A stretch of 64,000 nt of DNA from Sulfurimonas hydrogeniphila (GCF_009068765.1 NZ_CP035534.1:1798001-1862000); one strand, 5' to 3'. Shown: positions 1-8,707, counted from the stretch's first letter. The notes: generated from the sequence alone by a model not told the origin. Program-made: numbers and translations.

Positions 1-477
1 ACTTTTTCCACCGGTGGCTACAACAACTTTTTTTGCCGTGTATTTGTTTTTGTCTGTCGTAACTGTAAAAAAATCTTCTGATTTGCTTACATGTAACACT
101 TTGTTGTTCAAAATAATTTCACTGTTTTTTGCATTTTTTTTCAATACATTGATAATATCATCCGAAGAGTTTTTACAAAAATAGTAGCGTCCTTTTCTCA
201 GCTCCAACGCTACCCTGTTTCTGTCCAAAAAGTCCAATAAATCATCTTTCGTGAATTGTTTAAAGGCTGCTGAGAGTAATCTCTCTTCACCGTCAAAATT
301 ATTTATCTGCACATTGACATTGGTAATATTACATTTACCTCCACCGGAAATTTTGAGTTTCTTGGCAGCTTTTTCATTGCCCTCGATTATAGCGATGCTC
401 ATTTTTTTACTTAGACTGCCTGCACACATCAGTCCACTCGCCCCGGCACCAAGAATAATTACATCATAGTTTTTCAT
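1..477 (-). CDS. HI0933/YhiN-type FAD-dependent oxidoreductase, 5' part (gene runs off the window)
   Basis: Translating the minus strand from the ATG at 475-477 gives 159 uninterrupted codons to the window edge. The protein starts MKNYDVIILGAGASGLM, a Rossmann FAD-binding loop (GAGASG at residues 10-15), and then has KKLKISGGGKCNITN, which is characteristic of the HI0933-like flavoprotein family (YhiN, BaiN). A second dinucleotide-fold strand, VVVATGGKS, lies at the cut end. The family's cellular role is poorly defined. Only about 40% of the usual ~390-400 residues is visible, so completeness cannot be judged. The ATG lies only 6 nt after a TATAAT box, so the mRNA may be leaderless. It contains one copy of the TTACATGTAA palindrome (87-96). 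Confidence 0.85.
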   Translation of the reverse strand, partial: MKNYDVIILGAGASGLMCAGSLSKKMSIAIIEGNEKAAKKLKISGGGKCNITNVNVQINNFDGEERLLSAAFKQFTKDDLLDFLDRNRVALELRKGRYYFCKNSSDDIINVLKKNAKNSEIILNNKVLHVSKSEDFFTVTTDKNKYTAKKVVVATGGKS

Positions 478-483
478 AGGCTA

Positions 484-489
484 ATTATA
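484..489 (-). promoter_or_regulatory. -10 box directly in front of the HI0933-type gene
   Basis: On the minus strand GTATAAT ends 6 nt before the ATG at 477. With a normal -10 to start-site distance, transcription would begin at or next to the A of the ATG, giving a leaderless message. No Shine-Dalgarno sequence is visible. Confidence 0.5.
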
Positions 490-562
490 CGGTATAATTA
501 CACAAATATATCGTAATTTAAAATCAATTTTGATCTTATTGCCTTAAATGAAGCAGCTTTTT

Positions 563-659
563 TGGAACGCGGACTTCAGTCCGGGCTGAGAGTGGCAAGA
601 CTATTGCAACAGCCGGCACTGAAGTACCGGTTCCAAGAGGGCATTAAAGTACGGGTTTC
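563..659. repeat. REP-like palindromic repeats (paired units plus a partial third)
   Basis: This stretch between the divergent flavoprotein gene and rimO holds two REP-like units facing each other (563-585 and 612-634), each with an ACTTCAGT or ACTGAAGT core between G+C-rich arms, and a shorter third (about 641-659, ATTAAAGTACGGGTTTC). The 26-bp linker (GCTGAGAGTGGCAAGACTAT then TGCAAC) is almost the same as that in the 53-bp spacer at 33025-33077, so the two are copies of one paired element. Confidence 0.75.
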
Positions 660-723
660 AAAAAAGCCATTCAGAAAATGAATTTTAAATTGCCATGAAG
701 CAAAAACAATACAAAGAAGAGAT

Positions 724-2049
724 ATGAGCAACAAACTCCACATAGTTTCACTCGGATGTACCAAAAACCTGGTCGATACAGAAGTGATGATGGGAAAACT
801 ACAAAATTTTGAACTCACAGACAATAATGAAGAAGCCGATGTCATTATTGTCAATACCTGCGGTTTTATTGACGCGGCAAAAGAAGAATCAATCAATACC
901 GTGCTTTCTCTGCATGATGCACGAAAAGAGGATTCACTTCTTGTGATGGCAGGCTGCCTGAGCGAGCGCTATCAAGAGGAGTTGATGGAGCAGATTCCCG
1001 AGGTTGATATTTTTACCGGTGTGGGTGATTATGACAAAATTGATGAGCTTTTGGTTGAGAAAAAGAGCCGTTTTTCTGATGAAGTGTACCTTATTGACGG
1101 TGCTGAGCGTGTTGTAACAGGTTCTACATACCATGCCTACATCAAACTCTCAGAAGGGTGTAATCAGACATGCAGTTTTTGTGCGATTCCCTCTTTTAAA
1201 GGTAAATTAAACTCGCGTAATTTAGATTCTATCGCCAAGGAAGTTGAAGGACTTGTCAAAAAAGGCTACTGGGATTTCTCTTTTGTTTCACAGGATTCAA
1301 GTTCTTATCTGCGTGACCAAAATATCAAAGACGGACTTTCTCTGCTTATTCAGAGAATTGAACTGATTGAGGGTGTCAAATCTGCGAGAATTCTCTATCT
1401 CTACCCTTCAACTACAAGCATGAAACTTCTGAAAAATATTGCAAAAAGCAAAGTGTTTCACAACTATTTTGATATGCCTATCCAGCACATTAACGATGAG
1501 ATGCTGCGTATTATGAAACGCGGATTCGGCAAAGAAAAAACACTCAAACTGCTGAACTACATGAGAAGCCTGCCAGACTCTTTTGTACGCACAAGTTTCA
1601 TCGTCGGACATCCGCATGAAACAGAGGCAATGTTTGATGAGATGTGTAATTTTGCACAAAATTTCGGCTTTGACCGCATCAATGTTTTTTCCTATTCTGA
1701 TGAAGAGACGACTTCAGCCCATGATATGCAAGATAAAATCTCAGAAAAAGTCAAAGCTGAACGTGCACAGATTCTTGGTGATATTGCAGCAGAGTGCACA
1801 AAAAAATCTCTTCAAAAAGAGGTCGGCAAAACCACACAAATCGTCATAGACGGGGAGAGTGATGAACATGAGTATCTTTTAAGCGCAAGAGAACTTATCT
1901 GGGCACCGGAGATTGACGGTGAAATTTATGTCAATGACAGAACGCTTGATGAAGATTTGGATTTTGGCAAGATTTATCCTGCTAAAATTACCGAGCTAGT
2001 CGGAAATATTCTTACAGCAACCGTAGACAATGCTCAAAAGCAAGACTAA
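724..2049 (+). CDS. rimO: Ribosomal protein uS12 methylthiotransferase RimO
   Basis: Radical-SAM enzyme that adds a methylthio group to the conserved aspartate of ribosomal protein S12, in the cytoplasm. The 441 residues match the family length. The UPF0004 domain carries C12 (SLGCTKN), C46 (VNTCGF) and C78 (AGCLSERY), which bind the auxiliary 4Fe-4S cluster. The radical-SAM motif C146-x3-C150-x2-C153 follows, and the C-terminal ~65 residues form the TRAM domain. SLGCTKNLVDTE and the GCNQTCSFCAIP context distinguish RimO from MiaB, which is also present at 6954-8258. The start ATG follows GAAGAGAT. The last 20 nt overlap tilS, so the two are probably co-transcribed. Confidence 0.96.
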   Translation: MSNKLHIVSLGCTKNLVDTEVMMGKLQNFELTDNNEEADVIIVNTCGFIDAAKEESINTVLSLHDARKEDSLLVMAGCLSERYQEELMEQIPEVDIFTGVGDYDKIDELLVEKKSRFSDEVYLIDGAERVVTGSTYHAYIKLSEGCNQTCSFCAIPSFKGKLNSRNLDSIAKEVEGLVKKGYWDFSFVSQDSSSYLRDQNIKDGLSLLIQRIELIEGVKSARILYLYPSTTSMKLLKNIAKSKVFHNYFDMPIQHINDEMLRIMKRGFGKEKTLKLLNYMRSLPDSFVRTSFIVGHPHETEAMFDEMCNFAQNFGFDRINVFSYSDEETTSAHDMQDKISEKVKAERAQILGDIAAECTKKSLQKEVGKTTQIVIDGESDEHEYLLSARELIWAPEIDGEIYVNDRTLDEDLDFGKIYPAKITELVGNILTATVDNAQKQD

Positions 2050-3022
2050 AAAGGCCTTACAAACAACAAAAAACCTGCTGGCATTTTCTGCCGGAGGCGA
2101 CTCTACTGCCCTGCTCTTTCTTCTTTTGGAAAATGACATCAAATTTGATATTGCTATTGTTGATTACGGAATAAGAGAACAAAGCAAAGAAGAGGTAGTC
2201 TATGCAAAAGCCTTGGCAAAAGAGTACGGCTTTACATGTAATGTCCATCACGCACAAAAAATTACAACTAATTTTGAAGCCAATGCCAGACAAATTCGCT
2301 ATGATTTTTTTGAATCTCTTATACAGCAGAATAGTTACGACACCCTCCTTACAGCCCACCATTTGGGAGACAGGTTTGAATGGATGCTTATGCAGTTTTG
2401 CAAAGGTGCCGGTTGTGCAGAACTTGCCGGCATGCAGGAAAAAACACAGCGCAACGGCTATATGCTTTACAGACCACTGTTACATGTAAACAAAGAGGAA
2501 CTTCTTGAATATTTGCATGGAAACAACATTAGATATTTTGAAGATGCAAGTAATGCGGACGAAAAGTATACACGCAACATTTTTCGGCACAACTACACAA
2601 ACCCTCTTTTACAAAAATATGCACAGGGTATCAAAAAAAGTTTTGCCTACATGGATGCGGATGTAAGGGATTTGATACAGAGTACTTCCTTGCAAAAGAT
2701 AAATGAACTCGCCTGCTTTCAAAAAACACCTACAAGAAGAAATGACATCTATCATATTGACAAATATCTCAAATCAATCAATCATCTCATGAGTGGCGAA
2801 GAAAAAAAATTGCTACAAATTCTAGACAGTTTAGTCATAGGCAGAAAGTATGTGGTGACGATGATGGCAGAGTATATTTTGATTGCACCCTATATAAAAC
2901 CCGTCAATATGCCAAAAAATTTTAAAGAAAGAATGCGTTCTTTACATGTAGAACCGAAATTACGGGGCTATTTACTCACAGACCCGGAAGCAGTAGAATT
3001 TTTATCTTTGTTATTGGTATAA
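2030..3022 (+). CDS. tilS: tRNA(Ile)-lysidine synthetase TilS
   Basis: ATP-dependent enzyme that converts C34 of the CAU-anticodon isoleucine tRNA to lysidine, changing it to read AUA. The PP-loop appears as FSAGGDST (residues 19-26). Family regions such as the HHLGDRFEWMLMQF segment and RNIFRHNYTNPLL follow. At 330 residues it is shorter than the E. coli protein (~430), as is usual in Campylobacterota, which lack much of the C-terminal domain. The start overlaps the end of rimO by 20 nt, and the 3' end overlaps the convergent gene at 2968-3525 by 55 nt. Three copies of the TACATGTA palindrome lie inside the gene (2232, 2480, 2943). Confidence 0.93.
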   Translation: MLKSKTKKALQTTKNLLAFSAGGDSTALLFLLLENDIKFDIAIVDYGIREQSKEEVVYAKALAKEYGFTCNVHHAQKITTNFEANARQIRYDFFESLIQQNSYDTLLTAHHLGDRFEWMLMQFCKGAGCAELAGMQEKTQRNGYMLYRPLLHVNKEELLEYLHGNNIRYFEDASNADEKYTRNIFRHNYTNPLLQKYAQGIKKSFAYMDADVRDLIQSTSLQKINELACFQKTPTRRNDIYHIDKYLKSINHLMSGEEKKLLQILDSLVIGRKYVVTMMAEYILIAPYIKPVNMPKNFKERMRSLHVEPKLRGYLLTDPEAVEFLSLLLV

Positions 3023-3525
3023 ACTTTCATTGTGAATGATGACTTAATCATTTCTCCCTCACGCTTAAAATCTATAGGAAAATTTACGCCTATAATCCAG
3101 TCAGCCTTGTTGAGTGCATCTAAAAAATTATAGAAATTTTTTGGTGAACTGATTTTGGATGTTGTATTAACTTCATATGTTGCAAAACCCTCTTCATCTT
3201 TTGAGCGCTCCACTTTCATTACATGTAAGGATGAAAAAAAAGTTTTATATTTTTTTTCAAACCTGTCAGGGTTAAATGTCATATCAAATGCAGTTATAAT
3301 ATGTCTGTTCTTACTCTGTAAATCTTTGAGTGTTTTGAGGGTTTTGTCATAAAAATCCTGATATTTACGCAACTCTGCATTCTCTTTTCGCAGCTCAAGC
3401 CTGGATTCGCGATACTCTTTTCCTTTAGGAATAAGCAGTCCAAAAGAAAAAACAAGCACAAACAGAAACAGAAAAACAGATATCAGTAAAATATATAAAT
3501 AGTGACGGGAAATTTTAATTTTCAC
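2968..3525 (-). CDS. Bitopic membrane protein, PilO-like
   Basis: A 185-residue protein with a basic N-terminus, one membrane helix (about residues 8-33) and then a helical, charged stretch (EYRESRLELRKENAELRKYQ) likely to form a coiled coil, followed by an alpha/beta C-terminal domain (FYNFLDALNKADWIIGVNFPIDF). This plan, and its place as last of three co-directional overlapping genes after a PilM-like and a PilN-like gene, resembles PilO or GspM inner-membrane platform proteins. I base this on topology and gene order, not on a diagnostic motif. The start overlaps the preceding gene by 11 nt. Confidence 0.5.
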   Translation of the reverse strand: MKIKISRHYLYILLISVFLFLFVLVFSFGLLIPKGKEYRESRLELRKENAELRKYQDFYDKTLKTLKDLQSKNRHIITAFDMTFNPDRFEKKYKTFFSSLHVMKVERSKDEEGFATYEVNTTSKISSPKNFYNFLDALNKADWIIGVNFPIDFKREGEMIKSSFTMKVYTNNKDKNSTASGSVSK

Positions 3526-4048
3526 TGTCTAACTCCTCTGTCTGTGATTCATCCATATAGTTTGTCGATACAAACATAAGCCAACCATTCTTTGCAGGAT
3601 AAAAGCTGCTGTATGTTTTATGAAAAATTGAACGTAATGGCGCCTGGAGCATAAAATTATAAACATCTTTGTTTGGTGTTATACCATACAGTATCAAACC
3701 GTTTTTTAAAAGTTGTGCCCGCGAAAGCGTGATGCGTTGCGGCACCAGGTCAAACAGGTTTGCGATAGAATCTTTTAATACCATATTTTGTGTAAATACT
3801 TTTTCTGCTAAAGCCTTTTGCTTTTGAATAAAGCTTATTTGATTCTGCATATGACTGATACTGGCTTCAAGTTCTTTTTTGTGTTCTATGATTGATTGCT
3901 TATCCTGTATGAATGTATAATCTTTATAAAGCAAGAACGAATATGTTGCAAGAAGCATTAACAGTGTCATCGCAAAAAAAGTGAACACTATTTGCAATTC
4001 CGGTGTCAGAGGCGTCTTTTTTCTTGGTTTTATATAGCTGTATTTCAT
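3515..4048 (-). CDS. Bitopic membrane protein, PilN-like
   Basis: A 177-residue protein with a cytoplasmic N-tail (MKYSYIKPRKKTPLTPELQ), one membrane helix (about residues 21-40), a predicted coiled coil (residues 50-85) and a C-terminal domain with LVPQRITLSRAQLLKNGLILYGITPN. The segment 'xLVPxxITLxxxxLxxNGLxLxGxTPN' is typical of PilN/GspL-type fimbrial assembly proteins. It overlaps the upstream gene by 4 nt (ATGA) and the downstream PilO-like gene by 11 nt, implying translational coupling. The likely role is linking a cytoplasmic PilM-like protein to a type IV pilus or type II secretion-like platform. Confidence 0.55.
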   Translation of the reverse strand: MKYSYIKPRKKTPLTPELQIVFTFFAMTLLMLLATYSFLLYKDYTFIQDKQSIIEHKKELEASISHMQNQISFIQKQKALAEKVFTQNMVLKDSIANLFDLVPQRITLSRAQLLKNGLILYGITPNKDVYNFMLQAPLRSIFHKTYSSFYPAKNGWLMFVSTNYMDESQTEELDSEN

Positions 4049-5082
4049 AAACCAAGCTCCAGCTTTGTGAGTTCACATAACTCGGCTCCAAGATCAGCCT
4101 GTCTTACATAAACATTAAAGAACATCTCTTCTTCAAGGTACTTTTTTAAATCGTTTGTCACCCCTGTACCATCGGCAATATAGACATTCTCTACAAATCT
4201 GCTTTCATATTTTTCATCTTTGTAAAAGTGTGAAACAGCCAACTGAATGAGTGTAAACCGCTGATAGTCTTCATTAAAAGATTCATTTTGTTCATCTTCA
4301 GGCAACGCATTCTCACTCTCAAACAGTTCTTCTTCAACATCTTTACTTTCGGAAAACTCATCGATGTCCTCAATCGAATCCAGATCTTCAATATCACCAA
4401 AATCATCTAAAGAATCCAAGTCATTCTCATCAACATCTATATCTTCCAAATCAATACCCTCATCAAGGTCCAGATCAAGATTTGTATCAATATCTTCATC
4501 TATTCCTTCATGAAGTGTAATATCTTCAGCTTCATCAGATGCAATCATATCCAGATGTTCTGCATAAAGAAGATTTGAATGTTCAAAAATAGCCACAGAA
4601 ATTACATTGTTTTGAACAAGAACATACATTGCAAGATTTCCATTAATTTTATCCTGAAAAAAATTTGCCAAAAGAACAAAAGGAGAAAATATCATATCAA
4701 CACCAATATCTTCATATTTGCGTTCTATCTCATAAATATCATTTTTTGCAGTATAAAAAGTCCATCTGTTTTCAAAGCATTTGTATTTTGACATAGACAA
4801 ATCAAAATAATGGTCCAACTTGTTTTTTTCACATGAAGGAAGAGCTCCCTGCACCAAAGATGTATCTAAAACAGCTATGTAAAAGTAGGGAGACTCTTTT
4901 GTGTATTCAGAAATAAAATCATACATTTGTGTGGTGAGAGAGGTTGTTTGAAATTCAGAGTTTACCTCATCGATTACTCCTTTTTTTCCATATAATTCTA
5001 TATGAACCAGGGTACTCTCTTTTTGGACAACAATATTCACCAGGACTTTAAGGTAAAAAGATTCCAGTAATCTGCTCAGCAC
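4045..5082 (-). CDS. PilM-like cytoplasmic protein with a long acidic insertion
   Basis: A 345-residue protein with no signal peptide or membrane helix. The N-terminal ~180 residues contain strand-rich blocks (YFYIAVLDTSLVQGALPSCE, LAMYVLVQNNVISVAIFEHS), and the C-terminal ~75 residues continue the fold (FVENVYIADGTGVTNDLKKY). Between them, about residues 182-270, is a very acidic segment made mostly of Asp, Glu, Ile and Leu (for example EDIDVDENDLDSLDDFGD), which looks disordered. Its place before PilN- and PilO-like genes suggests a PilM/GspL-cyto equivalent, but no ATPase motif could be assigned, so this is inference. It overlaps the recombinase gene by 7 nt. Confidence 0.45.
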   Translation of the reverse strand: MLSRLLESFYLKVLVNIVVQKESTLVHIELYGKKGVIDEVNSEFQTTSLTTQMYDFISEYTKESPYFYIAVLDTSLVQGALPSCEKNKLDHYFDLSMSKYKCFENRWTFYTAKNDIYEIERKYEDIGVDMIFSPFVLLANFFQDKINGNLAMYVLVQNNVISVAIFEHSNLLYAEHLDMIASDEAEDITLHEGIDEDIDTNLDLDLDEGIDLEDIDVDENDLDSLDDFGDIEDLDSIEDIDEFSESKDVEEELFESENALPEDEQNESFNEDYQRFTLIQLAVSHFYKDEKYESRFVENVYIADGTGVTNDLKKYLEEEMFFNVYVRQADLGAELCELTKLELGL

Positions 5083-5951
5083 TCGTTCTCCCCTAAGGGG
5101 TGTGCTTTGTTGTAATTTTGTTGTTTCAATGCACTGCCTAATTTTGTATATATCTGCGTTGTTGCCATGGATGCATGTCCCAACAGTTCACTGACATCCA
5201 CTATCGGTGCACCTCCGTTTAACAAAGAGGAGGCATAAGAGTGACGAAGCTGGTGGGGTGTGACTTTCAAGGCTACACGCTTAAATATTTTAGTTATCAT
5301 ATATCTTAGACTATTTTCGCTTAATCTTTCGCCATTTTTTTCAAAAAGAAATTTTTTTAGCACAAAAGTTGACAAATATTCATCAATGAGTGTTCTTGTG
5401 GATTTGAGAAGCGGTATATCTCTTTGTTTATTACCTTTTCCTGTAACCCGTATCCATTCACCCGAAATATTTTCCAGTTCCAGTGATGCAAGCTCAGAAA
5501 TACGCAACCCCACAGTATAGAACATACTCACCAGCAGTTTTTCTTTTAAATCACACTTTTGCAAAGCTTCCAAAATATGTTCATGAGAGATGGGCTTTGG
5601 CAGTGTCTTTGCAACCTTTATACTCTCATCCGCCTGCAAGGTTACATGTAAACCCTGTTCTTGTACAAATGCAACAAAACTTCGAACAGCGCTTAATTTT
5701 TTACTAATTGTTTTTGCATTTAAACCAGCGATGAAAATCCTGTAAGGCATCAAATTTAAAACGGTATGCCCGTTTTCCTCCACTGTCTCTATGTATCCGA
5801 ATGCTTCACTCAGAACATCTGCATAGGTTTTTATCGTTAAATCTGAATAGCCTCTGTGCTCTTCCAGGGAGGTGAGAAAATCTTTTTTGTATTTATCTAT
5901 TGACTTTTTCAAGAAGCTTCTCAAAATCTTTATAATATTTTGCTGCTTCAC
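5076..5951 (-). CDS. Tyrosine recombinase (Xer/phage integrase family)
   Basis: Site-specific DNA recombinase. An N-terminal SAM-like core-binding domain (about residues 20-100) is followed by the catalytic domain with all expected residues: R150 (GLRISEL), K172 (GKGNKQR), H233 and R236 (HQLRHSYAS), H259 (LLGHAS) and the nucleophile Y268 (IYTKL). It is 291 residues from the GTG at 5951, but that start lies 59 nt inside the preceding gene. A TTG at 5912 preceded by GAGAAG would give 278 residues and only a 20-nt overlap, which I find about equally likely. It sits within a housekeeping operon, not on an integrated element, so a resident Xer role is more likely than a phage one. Campylobacterota usually rely on XerH with a difH site; whether this protein is that enzyme is not settled here. 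Confidence 0.88.
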   Translation of the reverse strand: MKQQNIIKILRSFLKKSIDKYKKDFLTSLEEHRGYSDLTIKTYADVLSEAFGYIETVEENGHTVLNLMPYRIFIAGLNAKTISKKLSAVRSFVAFVQEQGLHVTLQADESIKVAKTLPKPISHEHILEALQKCDLKEKLLVSMFYTVGLRISELASLELENISGEWIRVTGKGNKQRDIPLLKSTRTLIDEYLSTFVLKKFLFEKNGERLSENSLRYMITKIFKRVALKVTPHQLRHSYASSLLNGGAPIVDVSELLGHASMATTQIYTKLGSALKQQNYNKAHPLGENEC

Positions 5952-6348
5952 GTACTAACTTTTTATCTGTAATTACGCTTGGAGCAAGTTTTTTATAAGA
6001 ATCCACCATTATCTCACTCATCAGTTTTATTTTGGCTCTGTCCGCATCACTTATGGTCTCTTTAGCTGCTATAAGATTAATCTCAGTCATATACTCTTTT
6101 GCCTGATCTATGTATTTTTTATACTTTATGGAAGTTTTGGACTGTGCCATTATTGTTGCAGCCATGCGATTGTATATGTCTAGGCTGAAGGCCTCATTGG
6201 CACGTTTATAGGCTTCTTCATAATCACCAATCTCATAATAATATTTCGCTTCTATAGACTTTTCATAAGAGGGATTGACCAAAAAGTAGATACCCATAAT
6301 TACTAAAAAAAGAGCAGCCAAAGCCGGAAAAAAAATTTTATTGTTCAT
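5893..6348 (-). CDS. Membrane-anchored helical protein of unknown function
   Basis: A 151-residue protein with one N-terminal membrane helix (about residues 7-24) and an otherwise helical body, including YYYEIGDYEEAYKRANEAFSLDIYN, which resembles a TPR hairpin. I do not recognise a family. It overlaps the upstream acyltransferase gene by 11 nt and the downstream recombinase reading frame by up to 59 nt, so it is translated within the miaB operon. A periplasmic or cytoplasmic scaffold role is possible, but nothing shows it. Confidence 0.7.
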   Translation of the reverse strand: MNNKIFFPALAALFLVIMGIYFLVNPSYEKSIEAKYYYEIGDYEEAYKRANEAFSLDIYNRMAATIMAQSKTSIKYKKYIDQAKEYMTEINLIAAKETISDADRAKIKLMSEIMVDSYKKLAPSVITDKKLVREAAKYYKDFEKLLEKVNR

Positions 6349-6961
6349 GTTTGAGTAACCCCTTTTTAATCAAGTCTCTGGCCTCTTCAAGTTCAAGCCC
6401 TTTTATATCCAGCAAATCACTTATATAATAGGTAATTGTACCAAAAGGTTTGGGAATTACAAACTTATCCCATGAATTCAGCTGCCAGTAACTGCTCGGT
6501 TTGATCTCTACAAGGGTAATTTTCACATCTGCTTTTTGTGCCATGACGATGATCCCGTCAGCAACCTCATGCCGTGGGCCTTTTGGCCCATCCGGGGTAA
6601 TGCCCAGGTCATATCCCTCTTTTAAAGCCTTTATCCCTTGCAAAAGCGCTCTTGCAGCATTGCGTCTGCTTGAACCCCGAATCGTTTTAAAACCAAAATA
6701 ACTGAGTATTTTTGCGATGAGTGTGCCATCAAAATGATCTGAAATTATAAGTTTTACATGAGGAGTTTTTCTGTAGTGTAAATAGGCATAGGGAATCATC
6801 AAAAGTTCCCCGTGCCAGCAAGCCATTATGAAGTTCTCTTCACCAAGTGTTGCAGGCGCATGAAAAACTTTTTTATTTGTAAGGTAGAGTAGTTTTATAA
6901 GCAAAGAGCCTGTAAAGGGAAGGAGGTAAAGTGCAAGAGAACGGCTTGTCTTCTTAAGCAA
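6338..6961 (-). CDS. Lysophospholipid acyltransferase family protein (DUF374)
   Basis: A 207-residue protein with an N-terminal hydrophobic stretch and the DUF374 signature: [45 protein letters not shown] and [25 protein letters not shown]374 proteins belong to the LPLAT superfamily, and the 'SxHxDG' and 'TPDGPKGP' blocks correspond to its acceptor and catalytic motifs. The acyl acceptor is not known from sequence; membrane phospholipid or lipid A precursors are candidates. The gene overlaps the end of miaB by 8 nt and the next gene by 11 nt. Confidence 0.85.
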   Translation of the reverse strand: MLKKTSRSLALYLLPFTGSLLIKLLYLTNKKVFHAPATLGEENFIMACWHGELLMIPYAYLHYRKTPHVKLIISDHFDGTLIAKILSYFGFKTIRGSSRRNAARALLQGIKALKEGYDLGITPDGPKGPRHEVADGIIVMAQKADVKITLVEIKPSSYWQLNSWDKFVIPKPFGTITYYISDLLDIKGLELEEARDLIKKGLLKHEQ

Positions 6962-8258
6962 CGACTTCGCCTGTTAAAATTGTTCTGCCGATAGAAGTAA
7001 TTTTAACATCTCTAAACTCTCCTAACAACTCTTCGCTCCCTTTGACTTTGATTACGAGGTTATTATCACTTCTGCCTGAAACAAAATTATCTTTATTTAG
7101 ATTTTCAAAATAAACACGAAAAGTTTGTCCCAAATACTTTGCATTGATCTCATCTAAAAGTTCATTATGCAATGATTGCAGATACGAAAGTCTCTCTGAA
7201 GCTACTTCTTCATCTACCGTATTTGTAAAATGCTGTGCTTCTGTTTCAGGACGAGGAGAATATTTGAATGAAAAAATCTGATCAAACTTTACCTGTTTCA
7301 TCACATCAATTGTATCTGCAAAATCTTCATCACTCTCACCGGGAAAGGCTACTATAATGTCTGTTGATATACTTACATCAGGACACTCTGCACGCAGTTT
7401 TTGCACACGGTTTAAGAACCACTCTTTTGTGTACCCGCGTTTCATATCTTTGAGCACTTTGCTTGAACCGCTTTGCAGTGGCATATGCATAGATTTGCAG
7501 ATTTTAGGATTTTTGGCAAATTCTTCTATAAATTCATCATCCATATGAAAAGGGTGCGGTGAAGTAAAACGGATACGTTCCAGGCCCTCTATTTTTGAAA
7601 GTCTTCGCAATAATTCCGTAAAATTTACCTTTTCATGTTCACTTGATGAAAAACGGCGCCCGTAATTGTTGACATTTTGCCCGAGTAAAAATACTTCTTT
7701 TGCACCGTTGCTGACTGCGCGTTTTGCTTCATTTATAATCAAATCATCAGGAATCGAAATTTCATCTCCGCGTGTTTTTGGAACAATACAAAATGTACAC
7801 CGCTTGTCACAGCCTATTGAAATGTTGATATATGCTTTATAGGGGGATGTTCTAAAATCATCAAAAGCAAATTCACTCTCATCATAATTTATGTCTATTT
7901 CCACAGCTTTGTCTTTATGTAAGACTTCACCGATTTTAGAAACATTTCTTGCACCCAGAACAAAATTAACATAGGGTGCCCGTTTTATAATCTCTTCACC
8001 GAGATGAGAAGCGGTACATCCGCATACACCGATTTTAGCCGAAGGTTTTTTTCGTTTGTTAAAACCGCCGAGCTCGGAGAAAAGCTTATGAACAGGACGC
8101 TCTCTTACAGAACAGGTATTTATCAAAATAAGGTCGGCCTCTTCAAGGGTCTGTGTCGTTTCATACCCCTCTTTTTCGCGTAACTGTGCTATCATATGTT
8201 CAGAGTCACGAGAGTTCATAGCACAACCCAAGGTTTCAATAAATAACTTTTTACTCAT
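6954..8258 (-). CDS. miaB: tRNA-2-methylthio-N6-dimethylallyladenosine synthase MiaB
   Basis: Radical-SAM methylthiotransferase acting on i6A37 of tRNAs that read UNN codons. Its 434 residues include C12 ([12 protein letters not shown], the MiaB signature), C49 (INTCSVRE) and C81 (GVCGCTAS) for the auxiliary cluster, then the radical-SAM triad C150-x3-C154-x2-C157, the [13 protein letters not shown] region and a C-terminal TRAM domain (about residues 372-432). It is the second gene of a minus-strand operon that starts with the HP0268-like gene at 8514. Confidence 0.97.
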   Translation of the reverse strand: MSKKLFIETLGCAMNSRDSEHMIAQLREKEGYETTQTLEEADLILINTCSVRERPVHKLFSELGGFNKRKKPSAKIGVCGCTASHLGEEIIKRAPYVNFVLGARNVSKIGEVLHKDKAVEIDINYDESEFAFDDFRTSPYKAYINISIGCDKRCTFCIVPKTRGDEISIPDDLIINEAKRAVSNGAKEVFLLGQNVNNYGRRFSSSEHEKVNFTELLRRLSKIEGLERIRFTSPHPFHMDDEFIEEFAKNPKICKSMHMPLQSGSSKVLKDMKRGYTKEWFLNRVQKLRAECPDVSISTDIIVAFPGESDEDFADTIDVMKQVKFDQIFSFKYSPRPETEAQHFTNTVDEEVASERLSYLQSLHNELLDEINAKYLGQTFRVYFENLNKDNFVSGRSDNNLVIKVKGSEELLGEFRDVKITSIGRTILTGEVVA

Positions 8259-8268
8259 AAACTGCTCT

Positions 8269-8514
8269 TTAGCTCATGATGTGAACTTGGTACATGTAGT
8301 CATTGTCTGACAATCCGTACTTTACTTCACTCATATAAAAACTTTTTCCCATTGCTTCGTAATGGTCTTGCAGTTCGAGTAAATCTTTATGTGAATTTTC
8401 TCTGTCAAAATAAAATATTATACTCTCATTTTTTTCTACTTCTGCATCCAATTTAGCTAAATCAACTTTTTTCGGTTTTGCTTCTAAATCAGTTCTTGCA
8501 AATTTCAAATCCAT
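8269..8514 (-). CDS. HP0268-family small nuclease
   Basis: An 81-residue soluble protein whose C-terminal half ([25 protein letters not shown], then [11 protein letters not shown]) resembles Helicobacter pylori HP0268, reported to have nicking endonuclease and ribonuclease activity. The family is limited to Campylobacterota and is one of the best lineage markers in this window. The ATG at 8512-8514 has AGGAATAAGTA just upstream. It is the first gene of the operon with miaB (10-nt gap). Confidence 0.8.
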   Translation of the reverse strand: MDLKFARTDLEAKPKKVDLAKLDAEVEKNESIIFYFDRENSHKDLLELQDHYEAMGKSFYMSEVKYGLSDNDYMYQVHIMS

Positions 8515-8548
8515 TACTTATTCCTTTAATTTATTCTATACATTCAAG

Positions 8549-8707
8549 GGAACCTTTTTATTCCCTATTTACATGCCAAAGAAAATATACCCTCATGGGG
8601 TACCTTGATTCCTTTGACTGCGTTAATACCCCGAGGGTACTTCCTCGCTTCACTTACAGCGCACAGGTTTCCTTCGACAGGAAGTCCACGCCGCATTGCG
8701 GCTTTTT
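8549..8707 (+). ncRNA. Putative structured RNA or attenuator upstream of nusA
   Basis: The 352-bp gap between the HP0268-like gene and nusA contains an unusually G+C-rich block. Reading the plus strand: a -10-like TATACA (8537-8542); a hairpin AGGGAA/TTCCCT (8547-8566); a 13-bp stem in which TACCCTC-AT-GGGGTA (8588-8602) pairs with TACCCCGAGGGTA (8627-8639) around a pyrimidine-rich 24-nt loop; an alternative pairing region (ACTTCC 8639-8644 with GGAAGT 8680-8685, or TTCCT with AGGAA); and a terminator ending at 8707. No reading frame is evident. It could be a free-standing small RNA or a leader attenuator of nusA. It does not match the conserved cores of tmRNA, RNase P RNA or SRP RNA that I looked for. 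Confidence 0.5.
8690..8707 (+). terminator. Intrinsic terminator of the putative RNA upstream of nusA
   Basis: A perfect 5-bp all-G/C stem GCCGC/GCGGC with an ATT loop is followed at once by TTTTT on the plus strand. It lies 160 bp ahead of the nusA start in the same orientation. It therefore ends an upstream transcript and cannot serve the minus-strand gene at 8514. Confidence 0.75.

Noticed and set aside
576-896. Open frame antisense to the REP repeats and start of rimO
   Set aside because: It lies over a repeat and the opposite strand of a certain gene, with no ribosome-binding site or recognisable product.
8549-8707. Assignment of the nusA-upstream RNA as tmRNA, RNase P RNA, 6S RNA or SRP RNA
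   Set aside because: The expected conserved cores (for example GAGGAAAGTCC of RNase P or the GGAAG loop context of SRP RNA) are absent on the plus strand, and the ends do not pair as in 6S RNA.
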